Assembly (NCBI GenBank): GCA_002730555.1
Contig: PCAM01000028.1
Span: 1 to 64,000 of the forward strand
DNA from: Chloroflexota bacterium
Lineage (GTDB): Bacteria > Chloroflexota > Dehalococcoidia > Lucifugimonadales > Lucifugimonadaceae
DNA length: 64,000 nucleotides
Direction: 5' to 3'
Shown: one piece after another, positions 44,252-52,693 of the stretch
How the letters are laid out: every line of letters starts with the position of its first letter
Numbering within the stretch: the first letter of the stretch is position 1
Position numbers and translations under genes: made by a program
The notes under the pieces: model-generated
What the model was told of the DNA's origin: nothing
Database searches by the model: none
The model's input: the letters and a program-made list of their open reading frames with translations, nothing else

Positions 44252-45118
44252 CTACAACCCTGCGGCCAGCCTGAACTTCTCCAGCCGCTCGATGTGTGCG
44301 TCTGCCCCCGAAAGCCCCTGGCCCATCGTGTTGATGTCGATGTAGTCGGCGTCGATTCCACGCCACGCCTCGACGGCGGCCAGCCAGCCATCCTCGTTCG
44401 ACAGATCCGCCGTGATACGGCCGTTGATCCCTATATCGGAACCCTCCCTCCCCGCCTCTTTGGCGTAGGTGAATAGCTTGTCGAGTTCCTTCAGCCCGGC
44501 CTCATCCGGCTGCCACATGGGCATCCACCCATCGGCAATCCGGGCGATCCGCTTGACGACAACGTCTGCGCCCCCGCCGAACCAGATCGGTATCGGTCGC
44601 TGCACCGGCAGGGGATTGATGCCAGCGTCCGGGATCGAGTGCCAGCGCCCCTCAAAATTAACGCTGTCCCTGGTCCACAGCGCTCGCATAAGGGCGATCT
44701 GCTCTTCCGACCGGGCGCCTCGGTTGGTGAATTCCTCGCCCAGCGATTCGTACTCGACCTCGTTCCAGCCGATGCCGATTCCCATGCGGAACCGGCCCTC
44801 TGACAGTACGTCCAGCGCCGCCGCCTGCTTGGCGACGAGGACGGTTTGGCGCTGCGGGAGAATCACGATCCCGGTGGCGAACTCCAACGTTCCCGTCATG
44901 CCCGCCATGAAAGAGAACAGCACGAATGGCTCGTGGAAAGCGGTCTCAAGCGAGTACGGGCCCTTCCAGTCCGGCCGGTTGGCCAGGTTTGCTCCGATCA
45001 CGTGGTCATAGGCCAGGACGTGTGTGTAACCCATCGTCTCCACGGCCTGGGTGTAGGCGCGAACGCCCCCGGCGTCCGGTCCGATTTCGGTCTGAGGAAA
45101 AACGACGCCGATTTTCAT
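44252..45118 (-). CDS. LLM-class F420-dependent oxidoreductase
   Basis: 288 residues, luciferase-like. It has IGVVFPQTEIGPDAGGVRAY at the N-terminus, GYTHVLAYDHVIGA near 32, LEFATGIVILPQRQTVLVAK near 76 and SEGRFRMGIGIGWNEVEYES near 102. PIWFGGGADVVVKRIAR near 165, then ADGWMPMW, completes the pattern of TIGR03619-type F420 enzymes. The ATG at 45118 places the first beta strand correctly. Fourth luciferase-like enzyme of the window. Substrate unknown. Confidence 0.88.
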   Translation of the reverse strand: MKIGVVFPQTEIGPDAGGVRAYTQAVETMGYTHVLAYDHVIGANLANRPDWKGPYSLETAFHEPFVLFSFMAGMTGTLEFATGIVILPQRQTVLVAKQAAALDVLSEGRFRMGIGIGWNEVEYESLGEEFTNRGARSEEQIALMRALWTRDSVNFEGRWHSIPDAGINPLPVQRPIPIWFGGGADVVVKRIARIADGWMPMWQPDEAGLKELDKLFTYAKEAGREGSDIGINGRITADLSNEDGWLAAVEAWRGIDADYIDINTMGQGLSGADAHIERLEKFRLAAGL

Positions 45119-45463
45119 TGTTACGAAAGCTCCGTCTGATTTGAAGTCGGCTTCCGATGGCCGACGCTTGACGGGGCAAATGTAACAGGGGATGGGCATG
45201 ATGTGGCTGGGCCGTTTGCCCCCTCTCCCAGCGGAAGAGGTTCGGGAGCCTGCCCTTCCGCTTCCCGGAAGGGTGGGGGAGAAAACTGCCCTTCGTCATC
45301 AGTACTCTTCGCTCAACTGCGTGAGGATGAAGGTCTCCCGGTTGCGCTCGAGATGACGACATAGAGGAGGGACGATTCGCCGTCCGCCCGGCGAACATCA
45401 CCAGCTCGGCGTAGGATCGGTGTCGTCATCGGGACGGCGCTACTTCAAGGGGGAATCCAAGAC
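45119..45463. repeat. Repeat-filled gap
   Basis: 345 bases with no gene. A cccctctcccagcggaagag unit at 45220-45285 also contains a cccttccgcttcccggaagg hairpin. An inverted ggttgcgctcgagatgac unit lies at 45333-45357, matching gtcatctcgagcgtagcc at 25369. The two flanking genes are divergent, so promoters are expected here. Confidence 0.65.
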
Positions 45464-45901
45464 GTGAGAGTCAAAAACTGGAGCCATGTCGGCATCGTGG
45501 TCGAAGACCTGGAAATGATGACCGATTTCTATGTCAATACCATCGGGCTGGACCGATTGCATGAGATCGACGCCAGGCCGCAGCCGGACGGCGACCACAC
45601 CGGCGTTCCAAACGTTCACCGGACGCTGCGTTTTGTCGGCATAACGGGTGATCACGAGATCGAACTCATCTACTTCATCGACCCTCCGGCGACCGATGGC
45701 CACGTCGGCGTTCATCGGTTCGGCTCCGCCCACATCTGCTGGGACGTTGAAGACCTTGCCTCGGTCTACGAGGAGCTCAAGGACAAGGTGCATTTCATCA
45801 CCGAGCCGAAGTGGCGAACGCGCCCGGACAGCACCACGGTTGGCCTCGTTTACGGGCAGGATCCGGAAGGCAACTGGCTCGAGTTTACGCAGCGGCCGTG
45901 A
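45464..45901 (+). CDS. VOC-family (glyoxalase/dioxygenase-like) protein, tandem copy 1
   Basis: 145 residues with the paired beta-alpha-beta-beta-beta modules of the vicinal oxygen chelate fold. Landmarks are WSHVGIVVEDLEMMTDFYVN, RTLRFVGITGDHEIELIYF, HRFGSAHICWDVEDL and GLVYGQDPEGNWLEFTQ. The metal-site candidates are His in SHVG, Glu in EIELI, His in AHICW and Glu in LEFTQ. The start is GTG 45464. A same-length paralogue follows 123 bases later. Reaction (isomerase, lyase or dioxygenase) cannot be read from sequence. Confidence 0.85.
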   Translation: MRVKNWSHVGIVVEDLEMMTDFYVNTIGLDRLHEIDARPQPDGDHTGVPNVHRTLRFVGITGDHEIELIYFIDPPATDGHVGVHRFGSAHICWDVEDLASVYEELKDKVHFITEPKWRTRPDSTTVGLVYGQDPEGNWLEFTQRP

Positions 45902-46024
45902 GTTCAAATGCACGATCCGCTCACGGAAGCGCGGTTTCGTCTAGGATTGTGCCGCCCGCACACGGGCCTCACGGGCGGCAGCCCTCGAGCCCACAGACAA
46001 AGCAGTAGTCAGAGGAAACACCCG

Positions 46025-46462
46025 ATGGTCATGAATTTCGACCACACCGGAATTGTGGTCCAGGATCTGGAGAAGATCACAGACTTTTATGTGAACACCC
46101 TCGGCCTGGCGATTGAGCATGAAATCGACGCGGTCGCCCCTTCAGAAGGCGACCACACCGGGTTTCCGGGCGCACGCCGGACGCTGCGCTTTGTCGGTAT
46201 CGAGAACAACCACCGCATCGAGCTGGTGAAGTATCACAACCCGCCCGGCGAAGAGGGCTACCTTCGTAAGAACCAGTTCGGCGCCATGCACATCTGCTTC
46301 CATGTCGAAGACCTGCAGACGATATTCGACGGCCTGACCGCAAAGGGCATCGAGTTCGTCACCGATCCGATTTTCCGGGAGACGCCGGAGGGCACGCGCG
46401 GGATCATCTACCTCCAGGACCCGGAAGGGAACTGGCTCGAGTTCATCCAGCCGCCGAAGTAG
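46025..46462 (+). CDS. VOC-family protein, tandem copy 2
   Basis: 145 residues, the same length as its upstream neighbour and similar along its whole length: FDHTGIVVQDLEKITDFYVN, RTLRFVGIENNHRIELVKY, NQFGAMHICFHVEDL and IIYLQDPEGNWLEFIQ. The metal-ligand positions (DHTG His, IELV Glu, MHICF His, LEFIQ Glu) are retained, so both copies are likely active. GAGGAAACACCCG precedes ATG 46025. The pair arose by tandem duplication and has diverged substantially, suggesting different substrates. The DUF3179 lipoprotein gene follows. Confidence 0.85.
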   Translation: MVMNFDHTGIVVQDLEKITDFYVNTLGLAIEHEIDAVAPSEGDHTGFPGARRTLRFVGIENNHRIELVKYHNPPGEEGYLRKNQFGAMHICFHVEDLQTIFDGLTAKGIEFVTDPIFRETPEGTRGIIYLQDPEGNWLEFIQPPK

Positions 46463-46585
46463 TTCCGCAACGGCGGTACGGGCAACCGATACACGCGCCG
46501 GTTCGTACGTCTGCCCAGGGGGTATGCGAAGCGGTGTCCACCGCAACCAACCGGACGACGCGTTCGTACTCCTCACGTATCGCCC

Positions 46586-48082
46586 ATGAACGTTCGTCAC
46601 CTCATATCACTTGCTTCACGCGGAGTCTGGCCGGCTGTTGGCGGCCTCGCCGCGCTGGTGGTCGGCGCGTGCAACGGCGGCGGCGACCCGCTGACACCGG
46701 CGGCGACCGCCGAACCTCAGGCAACCGCGATCCCGCTCTCCATCCCAGATGAAGAGAGCGACCTGCGTCGAAAACTGAGCAACCTGTTCACGCGGCAGGA
46801 GGGCGTCGAGATCACCGCTATCCGTCAGGCTGCCGATACCGGAAACAAGGGGTTCATCGCCCCAATCGTGGACCTCGCGGGCGCAGGATTCGCTAATGAC
46901 GAGCGCGCCGCGATCGCCGATGCGCTGACCCGCCTCACGGGCCAGGAGTTTGACCCCACAAGCTTCAACCTTCACGAGGACGCCTACCGGTGGCTGGGGA
47001 GGCACCCGGAGATCAAGGCGGTTCCCGGATACGCGTCGTGGAAGGGCGATCTGTACAGCGTCATAGACCGCCGTTTTATCGACTTCTTCTATGAAGGTGT
47101 ACCCGCAAGCGTGCCGATATCCGGGGCAGTCTGGGGCGGCGTCGGCGTGGACGGCATCCCCCCGCTGGATAACCCGGAGTTCACCGGGCCGGACGGGGCC
47201 ACGTATCTGGGGTTTGGTGAGCCGGTCTTTGGCATCAGCATCAACGGCGATGCCCGCGCCTATCCGCTGCGCATCCTAGCGTGGCATGAGTTATCAAACG
47301 ACGTGGTGGGCGGGATGCCCATCGCCCTCGTCTACTGAACTCTCTGCGGAACGGGCGTCCTGTACGACGCCGAGCTTGACGGGGAGGTTCAGCGGATCGG
47401 CACGTCCGGCTTCCTGTATCAGAGCAACAAGCTCATGTACGACTCCGGCACGCGAACACTCTGGCACTCGCTCACGGGCGAACCGGTCATCGGCGAACTG
47501 GCGTTCAGCGACTTGCGATTCACGAAGCTGCCCCTGACGCTGACCACATGGGGCGACTGGCTTGAAAAAAACCCTGAAACCAAAGTCCTGGACATCGACA
47601 CCGGGTTCGACCGCAACTACCGGAACCTGAACAAGCGCGGGTCGGCCTATTACGACTACTTCAACTCGCCTGACTGGATGTTCCCGACGTTCCATACAAA
47701 CGAGGTGCTCGGGCTGAAGGACAGGGTGCTGGCACTGGTCTTTGACGACTTCCCCAAAGCGTACGCGCTTGAGGCGCTGCAGGAGTCGCCGGTGGTGAAC
47801 GACACGGTCGGCGGACAGGAGCTCGTGATCACCTTCAACCCGATCCCCGAGGCGGCGCGGTTGTACGAGCGAGGCGGCCACGATTTCTTGCCGACGCAGG
47901 ACCCGGACGTGGTGCTGGACGAGGACGGGGCCGAGTGGCGTGTCGAGGAGACTGGGCTCGTGAAATCGGACGGGACGGAGACGCTGATCCGACTGCCGGG
48001 CCACGTGTCGTACTGGTTCGGCTGGGTCGCGTTCCACCCGGATACGGAGCTATTCGGGGAGATAGTCACGGGCGCGGAGTAG
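46586..48082 (+). CDS. DUF3179-domain lipoprotein with in-frame UGA (candidate selenoprotein)
   Basis: One reading frame of 498 codons plus stop, interrupted only by TGA at 47336-47338 (codon 251). The N-terminus is a lipoprotein signal: a hydrophobic stretch, then VVGACNGGG, so Cys29 would be lipidated and the protein exported. The DUF3179 domain surrounds the TGA: NDVVGGMPIALVY-TGA-TLCGTGVLYD. As I recall the family, this position reads (V/L)(T/V)(F/Y)CxLC, so TGA replaces the first Cys of CxxC. After it the frame continues with SGFLYQSNKLMYDSGT, HSLTGEPVIGEL and VVNDTVGGQELVITF without stops to TAG 48080. Sec insertion giving UxxC is my preferred reading; a simple nonsense mutation or sequencing error is the alternative. 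The function of DUF3179 is unknown. Confidence 0.8.
47354..47371 (+). promoter_or_regulatory. Hairpin 3' of the in-frame UGA (possible bacterial SECIS)
   Basis: ggcgtc-ctgtac-gacgcc forms a 6-bp stem with a 6-base loop beginning 21 bases after the UGA. This position suits bacterial SECIS elements, which lie within the coding region just downstream of UGA. The loop contains GU but its G is the third rather than first or second base, a weak point. A ctc/gag pair outside could extend the helix with a bulge. Confidence 0.45.
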
Positions 48083-48118
48083 AGGCGGGGGTTGGTCCGC
48101 CCGCTCCAGATCCCAGAA

Positions 48119-48592
48119 CTAATCGACGCGAGAACTACGGGGTCCCATCGCCCCAACAACCTCGTCCAACCAGTCTTCGTCCAAGTATCCCGGTTCGATT
48201 AACTCAAATATGACGATGTCCGGATCGGAACCGGATGATCTAGCCGTCTCGTTCGCTGCTTCTTTGATGCGTCCGGCCAGCCAGTTCGCCTGGCCAATAG
48301 CGGCGTAGTTCAACATTTGGGTGACGACTTCCTTGCGCAGTTCAGAGTTTGAACTGTGCTTGCATTCAATAAACGTAGGGACTTCACCTTGATCGCCGAA
48401 CAAGTGATCGACGCTCCAACGATCTGACGTTGACTCCGAATCTGGGATGCTAGCTTCCCTTTTTGCGAGAAGCCAACGTCTCGGGTTGGTGTTCGATATC
48501 GCGTTGCAATCGGTCTTCATTTTCAAAGTCGGTTCTGAGATCACGTCCCGCACTTCATTCTGTTCGTTGACCAGGGGAATCCCCCCTGCCAT
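48119..48592 (-). CDS. PD-(D/E)xK-like nuclease-domain protein, short
   Basis: 157 residues. SVDHLFGDQGEVPTFIECKH near 59-78 fits the D-x(n)-E-x-K core of the PD-(D/E)xK superfamily, with the Asp in VDHLF and ECK, followed by SSNSELRKEVVTQMLNYAAI, which resembles the helix of related large uncharacterised proteins. Compared with those, the C-terminal half is lacking: the frame ends at GPRSSRVD. It may be a truncated relic or a minimal version. The Cys within ECK is uncommon. It converges with the DUF3179 gene, 36 bases apart. Confidence 0.55.
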   Translation of the reverse strand: MAGGIPLVNEQNEVRDVISEPTLKMKTDCNAISNTNPRRWLLAKREASIPDSESTSDRWSVDHLFGDQGEVPTFIECKHSSNSELRKEVVTQMLNYAAIGQANWLAGRIKEAANETARSSGSDPDIVIFELIEPGYLDEDWLDEVVGAMGPRSSRVD

Positions 48593-48605
48593 TTATGTCC
48601 CTACC

Positions 48606-49472
48606 TCACTGTTGTGAACCGCCCAGGAACGCTCCGATGGCCGCGATCGTGTCGTCGTGGTTGTCCTCAAACACGTTATGGCCTGCGTTCACGATCCTGA
48701 CTGATCGCGCGTCCACCATCTCCGTGGTCAATCGTTTCTCGGCCTCTTCTGTGACGAGCTGACTATTGCCACCCAGCACGAACAGCGTAGGGGCTTTTAC
48801 TGACAGGAAGCGTTTCCACATCTCGTCCTCTGACGGCCGGACCGTCAGCAGTCTCGAGGTGCGAATGCGTGAGTCCTCGCGCCAGACCACGCGCCCGTCC
48901 CGTTCAACTAACCGAGCATCCAGCCGCCGTTCCACCGCGTCTTCGGAGATGTTCGGAAGCGCCTGACGCTGCCACGCCCGCGCCGCAGCCATGCTCGGAA
49001 AGTCTTGTGATAGGGAAACGAGCTGGCGTTCGAACTCGACCGCGGACCCGCTGCGCATCACGGGCCCGGCGTCGATCACGACCAGTGAGTCCACCCGCTC
49101 CGGGTGTTCGGCCGCCAGGGCCGTAGCGATGCCCCCGCCCATGGAGTGCCCTACAAGAGTGGCGCTTTGAAGTCCCCACGCCTCGTAGAGACCGAGCACA
49201 TCAGCGACGCAGGCCTCCGTCGAGTAGTCCCCATTCGGCGACCAATCAGTCTGCGAACGTCCCCGGAAATCGACCACCCGTACCTGGTGCATCTCCGCCA
49301 GGGCCATCGAGATGTCGTGCCAGACGGCGCCGGTGCTCCAGACGCCGTGCAACAGGACCACCGGCGGAGCATCCGGGGCTCCGTATTGAAGATACGAGTA
49401 CTGGAGGCCGTTAGTTGACACGGTTTGTCGATGAGAATCGACTTCAGTGACCGGGGTGGCTGCAAATGCCAT
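48606..49472 (-). CDS. Alpha/beta-fold hydrolase
   Basis: 288 residues, serine hydrolase. VVLLHGVWSTGAVW near 38 carries the oxyanion HG, VRVVDFRGRSQTDW follows, and the nucleophile elbow is VGHSMGGGIATALA near 106 (Ser in GHSMGG). The acid is expected near LFVLGGNSQLV, where the usual Asp is Asn/Ser-like, and the His is in VNAGHNVFEDN near 266. Esterase, lactonase or C-C hydrolase are possible. AGGACCACCA precedes ATG 49472. Followed 13 bases later by the nuclease-like gene. Confidence 0.85.
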   Translation of the reverse strand: MAFAATPVTEVDSHRQTVSTNGLQYSYLQYGAPDAPPVVLLHGVWSTGAVWHDISMALAEMHQVRVVDFRGRSQTDWSPNGDYSTEACVADVLGLYEAWGLQSATLVGHSMGGGIATALAAEHPERVDSLVVIDAGPVMRSGSAVEFERQLVSLSQDFPSMAAARAWQRQALPNISEDAVERRLDARLVERDGRVVWREDSRIRTSRLLTVRPSEDEMWKRFLSVKAPTLFVLGGNSQLVTEEAEKRLTTEMVDARSVRIVNAGHNVFEDNHDDTIAAIGAFLGGSQQ

Positions 49473-49592
49473 TGGTGGTCCTTTTGGGGTTAGGGCGACT
49501 TGCATCCAAGTTCATAACGTAGGAACGGATAACGGCCCACCCTCGGGCGGATCGCTATCCGCCCTTACGGTGTGGTGATTATTTGCTCGAAA

Positions 49593-50483
49593 TCAGCCCG
49601 CCGGCGGCGCCACCACGACATCGTCGTAGTCGTGCCGCTGCGTGATCAGGTTGCTGTGAAGGAACACATCCAGTGCGGTCTCGTAGCTGGAGCGAGATAT
49701 CTCCACCGCCGGGTTCCAACAGCCCAGGCCCTGATAGAACCGGATAGTGTCCGCCAGAACGGAGCGGTCGATCCCCGGGAAGAATGCAGCTTCTTTGTCA
49801 GCGATCTCCTCCGCGGAAGCGTTATTTACCCACTGGCGGGATTTCCTGTAAGCCCGGATGAACGCGCTGGCGAGATCGGAAGCGACGAACTCACGCGTCC
49901 CCTGGATGCTGGAAAACGCCACCGGCCCGATGGCCTCGCCCACAGATGCGACGACATGCCCGACGCCATCGGCTTCGAGCTGCTGCGGCGCCGGTCCCTG
50001 CTGGTGGACATACTGCCCGGTTCCGGACCGGAACGCCTCGTCGATCTCCGCCGTCGTACCGGCATCGATGGCATTCAACGATCCGTACTCGACTCCCATT
50101 TTGTGGACGCCGTACTTGAACATTGCCAGCGGCTGTCCGCCGTGGTCGGCAAGGACGTCCGCGCCGGAAAGCTTGTCCCACGTGAAATCCGCGTCCGGTT
50201 CCCGCGCCGCGACGAAAAATCCGTCGCGCTCGTTGATCTGGGCGAAATGGACGATGGGAGGTGTCTCGCCGCGCTCGAGATAGGCCCAGCTTGCGGAGAC
50301 TGCGCCCTGGCAGATCTCGATCTCGCCTGCCGCCAGCATGTCTGGCGAGTTGGTCGAAGGCGGAACTTCCCCACCGTAATGGGGATCCAACCCCTCTTTG
50401 GCAAGGAATCCACCGGCGACCGTGCCGATCAGCGGGGAGTAGAACGCCGAGTGCCGGTTGACCATGACCCGAAACTGAGTCAT
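49593..50483 (-). CDS. NMT1/THI5-like (SsuA/TauA-type) substrate-binding domain protein
   Basis: 296 residues. The fold is suggested by HSAFYSPLIGTVAGGFLAKEGL, the PSTNSPDMLAAGEIEICQGA segment near 42, and LSGADVLADHGGQPLAMFKYG near 105, the typical order of NMT1/SsuA periplasmic-binding-like proteins. There is no signal peptide (MTQFRVMVNRHS) and no ABC permease or ATPase nearby, so it may act in the cytoplasm or be an orphan. The Asn/Gly-rich ligand loop is present. ATG 50483 was preferred to the TTG just before it. Ligand unknown. Confidence 0.7.
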   Translation of the reverse strand: MTQFRVMVNRHSAFYSPLIGTVAGGFLAKEGLDPHYGGEVPPSTNSPDMLAAGEIEICQGAVSASWAYLERGETPPIVHFAQINERDGFFVAAREPDADFTWDKLSGADVLADHGGQPLAMFKYGVHKMGVEYGSLNAIDAGTTAEIDEAFRSGTGQYVHQQGPAPQQLEADGVGHVVASVGEAIGPVAFSSIQGTREFVASDLASAFIRAYRKSRQWVNNASAEEIADKEAAFFPGIDRSVLADTIRFYQGLGCWNPAVEISRSSYETALDVFLHSNLITQRHDYDDVVVAPPAG

Positions 50484-51182
50484 CAATATCCTTCTATTGC
50501 CCCGAGTGGACTCTTCAGAAACCCGGCCGGCGGCAAGCGCCGGTACGGGAAGTTCGCACAGGATAGCGAAACGGCGTGTGCTTCGCTATCCGGGTGATCG
50601 GGAAGATATTGGACGCGGAGAGCGGCCCTCTTTCGAGGTCGCTGAAAAAAGTGCGGCGGACGAGCCCGACGTAGCTCAGTCCGCCGCTTGGAGGAGCAAA
50701 CCGCAACCGTGGAAGCCGGGAGGTTTGGCCATTGCCTCGGTCGGGTACATCCTGGCGATCAGCGTGATATCCGCTTTACGCCTAAAAGCTCCTCGCCATA
50801 TAGTCCGGTCCGCGTCGTTTCGCGTGTTGACCGGTGTCTGGACCTCCTCACGCCGGCAGTGAAATTGCCGACTGCCACAAAAGCCCTAGTCGGTTGATCC
50901 CCGCAACCCCGCTTGGCTGCCGCTCTGGCTGAAGGAATCATCTGACTTGGGACGACTGCGGCGTCGACGCTCCAAACATCTCAGTGCGCTGGTGAGGAAG
51001 GCGTGATGGATAGCACAAAGGCGCGTGAGGATTCTATGAAGATGCGATGGTGAAACGTCATATAGGGTTGATGCATACGCATCATCCATACCATTGAAGA
51101 TGCTCATCAATGCTGCACGAGACGACTCCGGACGAACGTTAGATCACTCCGTTTGCGCCATTGATGTATTTGACGCGTATCT
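50484..51182. other. Long gap with no supported gene
   Basis: About 700 bases. Frames on both strands are open in places but not convincing. A hairpin with a minus-strand T-run lies at 50651-50687. The stretch 50690-50810 encodes, on the minus strand, ADITLIARMYPTEA and PPGFHGCGLLLQ, which look protein-like but lack a start and a family assignment. Possibly a decayed gene or an unannotated small RNA. Confidence 0.4.
50646..50687 (-). terminator. Intrinsic terminator on the minus strand
   Basis: gcggcggac (50653-50661) and gtccgccgc (50679-50687) pair over 9 bp around a 17-base loop. Read on the minus strand, the stem is followed by AC and six T. It points leftward, yet the nearest upstream minus-strand gene ends about 500 bases away at 51183, so it may end a separate transcript. 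Confidence 0.6.
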
Positions 51183-52124
51183 TTAAGCGCTCGCCCGCCT
51201 TTGGAGGAAATACTCCAGGCTCACGGCGGCCTCGGCGTCACTAAAACCCTCGTATGGCGGCAGTAATCGGCGCGGGAAAGACTGGTCGGTGAGCCACACC
51301 AACAACTTGTCGTAAGCGCCGTCAATCATCGTGCGATTCACGTGTCCGAAAATGCCGTCCCTGTGCTGGCTGAACTCCTCTGCGATCTCCAGCGTCCGGG
51401 CGATATTGCCGCTTGAGCCGGCCTCGAAGTACTCACGAGTGAGCGCCGGGTACACGCCGTGCATGCTGCACAGTAGGGAGCATTCACCGTACTGCGACGC
51501 GTATCCGTACGCCGCTTGCAACATGAAATGCTGCATCTCAGGGGCTTTCTGCATCCAGCTCCTGATGAGCGACATATCGCTGGTGTTCTGCTTGGCGGCG
51601 ACAAGGTTCGGGACCTGGTCCAGGATCATCCGGTAGTCGTCACCATCAAGGATTCTTTTGGCCCGCACGAGGTTGTAGTGCAGGAACTCCGAGTCCGGAT
51701 ATGCGCCGCATACCGTCTCGAAAAAGGTCATCATTTCCGGGTTCGTGACCGCGCCCCACGAAGGGAGTGATATCTGGAACGACCTGACCCCCAGGCCATG
51801 CGCGTAACCGATGCGGTCGATCACCTCTTCGGTGGCCAGTGAGATCACACCAACCTGCATCCCGACGCCCGTGCCCCGCATGGCGTCAACAAAGACGTCA
51901 ACGACCCTCTTGAACCGGTCGTCGGTCATGGCGTAACCCTCGCCAGCCGTACCCATGACGTACAGCTGGTGGGCGCCAAGGGTGGAAAGGCGACCGAGGA
52001 GGCTACGGAAGGATGGCTCATCCAGCGTGAAATCTTCGCTCCACGGGATGTCCACCGCTCCAAGCATGCCCTGCTTCGTACGCATGGCGACGCCGTGTTT
52101 GTTACCGGAGAGGGTCTGCGTCAT
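51183..52124 (-). CDS. DapA-family (DHDPS/KDG aldolase-like) class I aldolase or dehydratase
   Basis: 313 residues, TIM-barrel Schiff-base enzyme. GTAGEGYAMT near 59 replaces the usual GTTGE. The Tyr proton relay is in FLHYNLVRA near 148 and the Schiff-base Lys is in NLVAAKQNTSD near 174. The Cys/Met-rich GECSLLCSMHG loop near 209 would line the substrate pocket. Family members act in lysine synthesis or cleave/dehydrate keto-deoxy sugar acids; next to sugar dehydrogenase and dehydratase genes the latter is likelier. AAGGACC precedes ATG 52124; an upstream extension runs into repeat DNA. Confidence 0.82.
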   Translation of the reverse strand: MTQTLSGNKHGVAMRTKQGMLGAVDIPWSEDFTLDEPSFRSLLGRLSTLGAHQLYVMGTAGEGYAMTDDRFKRVVDVFVDAMRGTGVGMQVGVISLATEEVIDRIGYAHGLGVRSFQISLPSWGAVTNPEMMTFFETVCGAYPDSEFLHYNLVRAKRILDGDDYRMILDQVPNLVAAKQNTSDMSLIRSWMQKAPEMQHFMLQAAYGYASQYGECSLLCSMHGVYPALTREYFEAGSSGNIARTLEIAEEFSQHRDGIFGHVNRTMIDGAYDKLLVWLTDQSFPRRLLPPYEGFSDAEAAVSLEYFLQRRASA

Positions 52125-52207
52125 TTGTTGGTCCTTTGCCCCTCTCCTAGCGGGAGAGGCCCATCTGCATAAAGGGTGAGGGAGAAGTCGCTTTGTACTC
52201 GATGTCC
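52125..52207. repeat. CTCTCCC-family hairpin unit
   Basis: cccctctcctagcgggagag followed by a spaced gggtgagggagaagtcg occupies 52138-52190. It is almost the whole gap between the aldolase and the VOC pseudogene. Confidence 0.65.
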
Positions 52208-52611
52208 CTAATCTGGCTTCGGCCACATCACTAACTCAACGCGTACGTCGCCCGGCACCGACATGAAGGCGACTATCAGGTAGCCTTCGGACGTCTGGTC
52301 GATGGATCCTTCTTTGAACTCGGCACCCATTCCGGTGAGACGTTCTATTTCGGCATCCAGATCATCGACCAGTATGCCGAAGTGCTTCAGTCCCAGTGCA
52401 CATCGACGCTCGCCGCCGCCAGTTCTTCGCCCGGACGAGTGCCGGAAACGGTGAACGAGAGGCCGTTTGAGTCGAGCATGCGGATGAAGCGATCACCCTG
52501 GCTGCGAACGGCGGCTTCTATTAACTCAAAGCCAAACGCGTCCTGAAACCAGCCAGCGCTGGCGTTCGGGCCCTGTGACTTCACGTGTATGTGGTCGATG
52601 GGATATGGCAC
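52208..52611 (-). pseudogene. VOC-family protein gene with a one-base deletion
   Basis: The frame from GTG 52611 (PYPIDHIHVKSQGPNASAGWF, then AFGFELIEAAVR and ASVDVHW) shifts at the three-base run 52392-52394. Restoring one base gives HWGLKHFGILVDDLDAEIERL, then GYLIVAFMSVPGDVRVELVM ending at TAG 52208. The repaired protein is about 134 residues with intact VOC order: His in DHIHV, the second-module His in KHFGI and Glu in VELVM. AGGAGATTC precedes the GTG. One missing base in a G-run could be decay or a sequencing error. Confidence 0.72.
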
Positions 52612-52693
52612 GGAAATGAATCTCCTGTGGGCGGCATTATGCGGCAGATCACGCCGCGCTGTAGGGGTGGGGCTTGCTCCGCCCGCCCGCGCT

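Noticed and set aside
46586-47338. Treating the DUF3179 region as two separate genes split at the TGA
   Set aside because: The frame is identical on both sides, domain motifs continue across the stop, and no ribosome site precedes the next ATG (47435).
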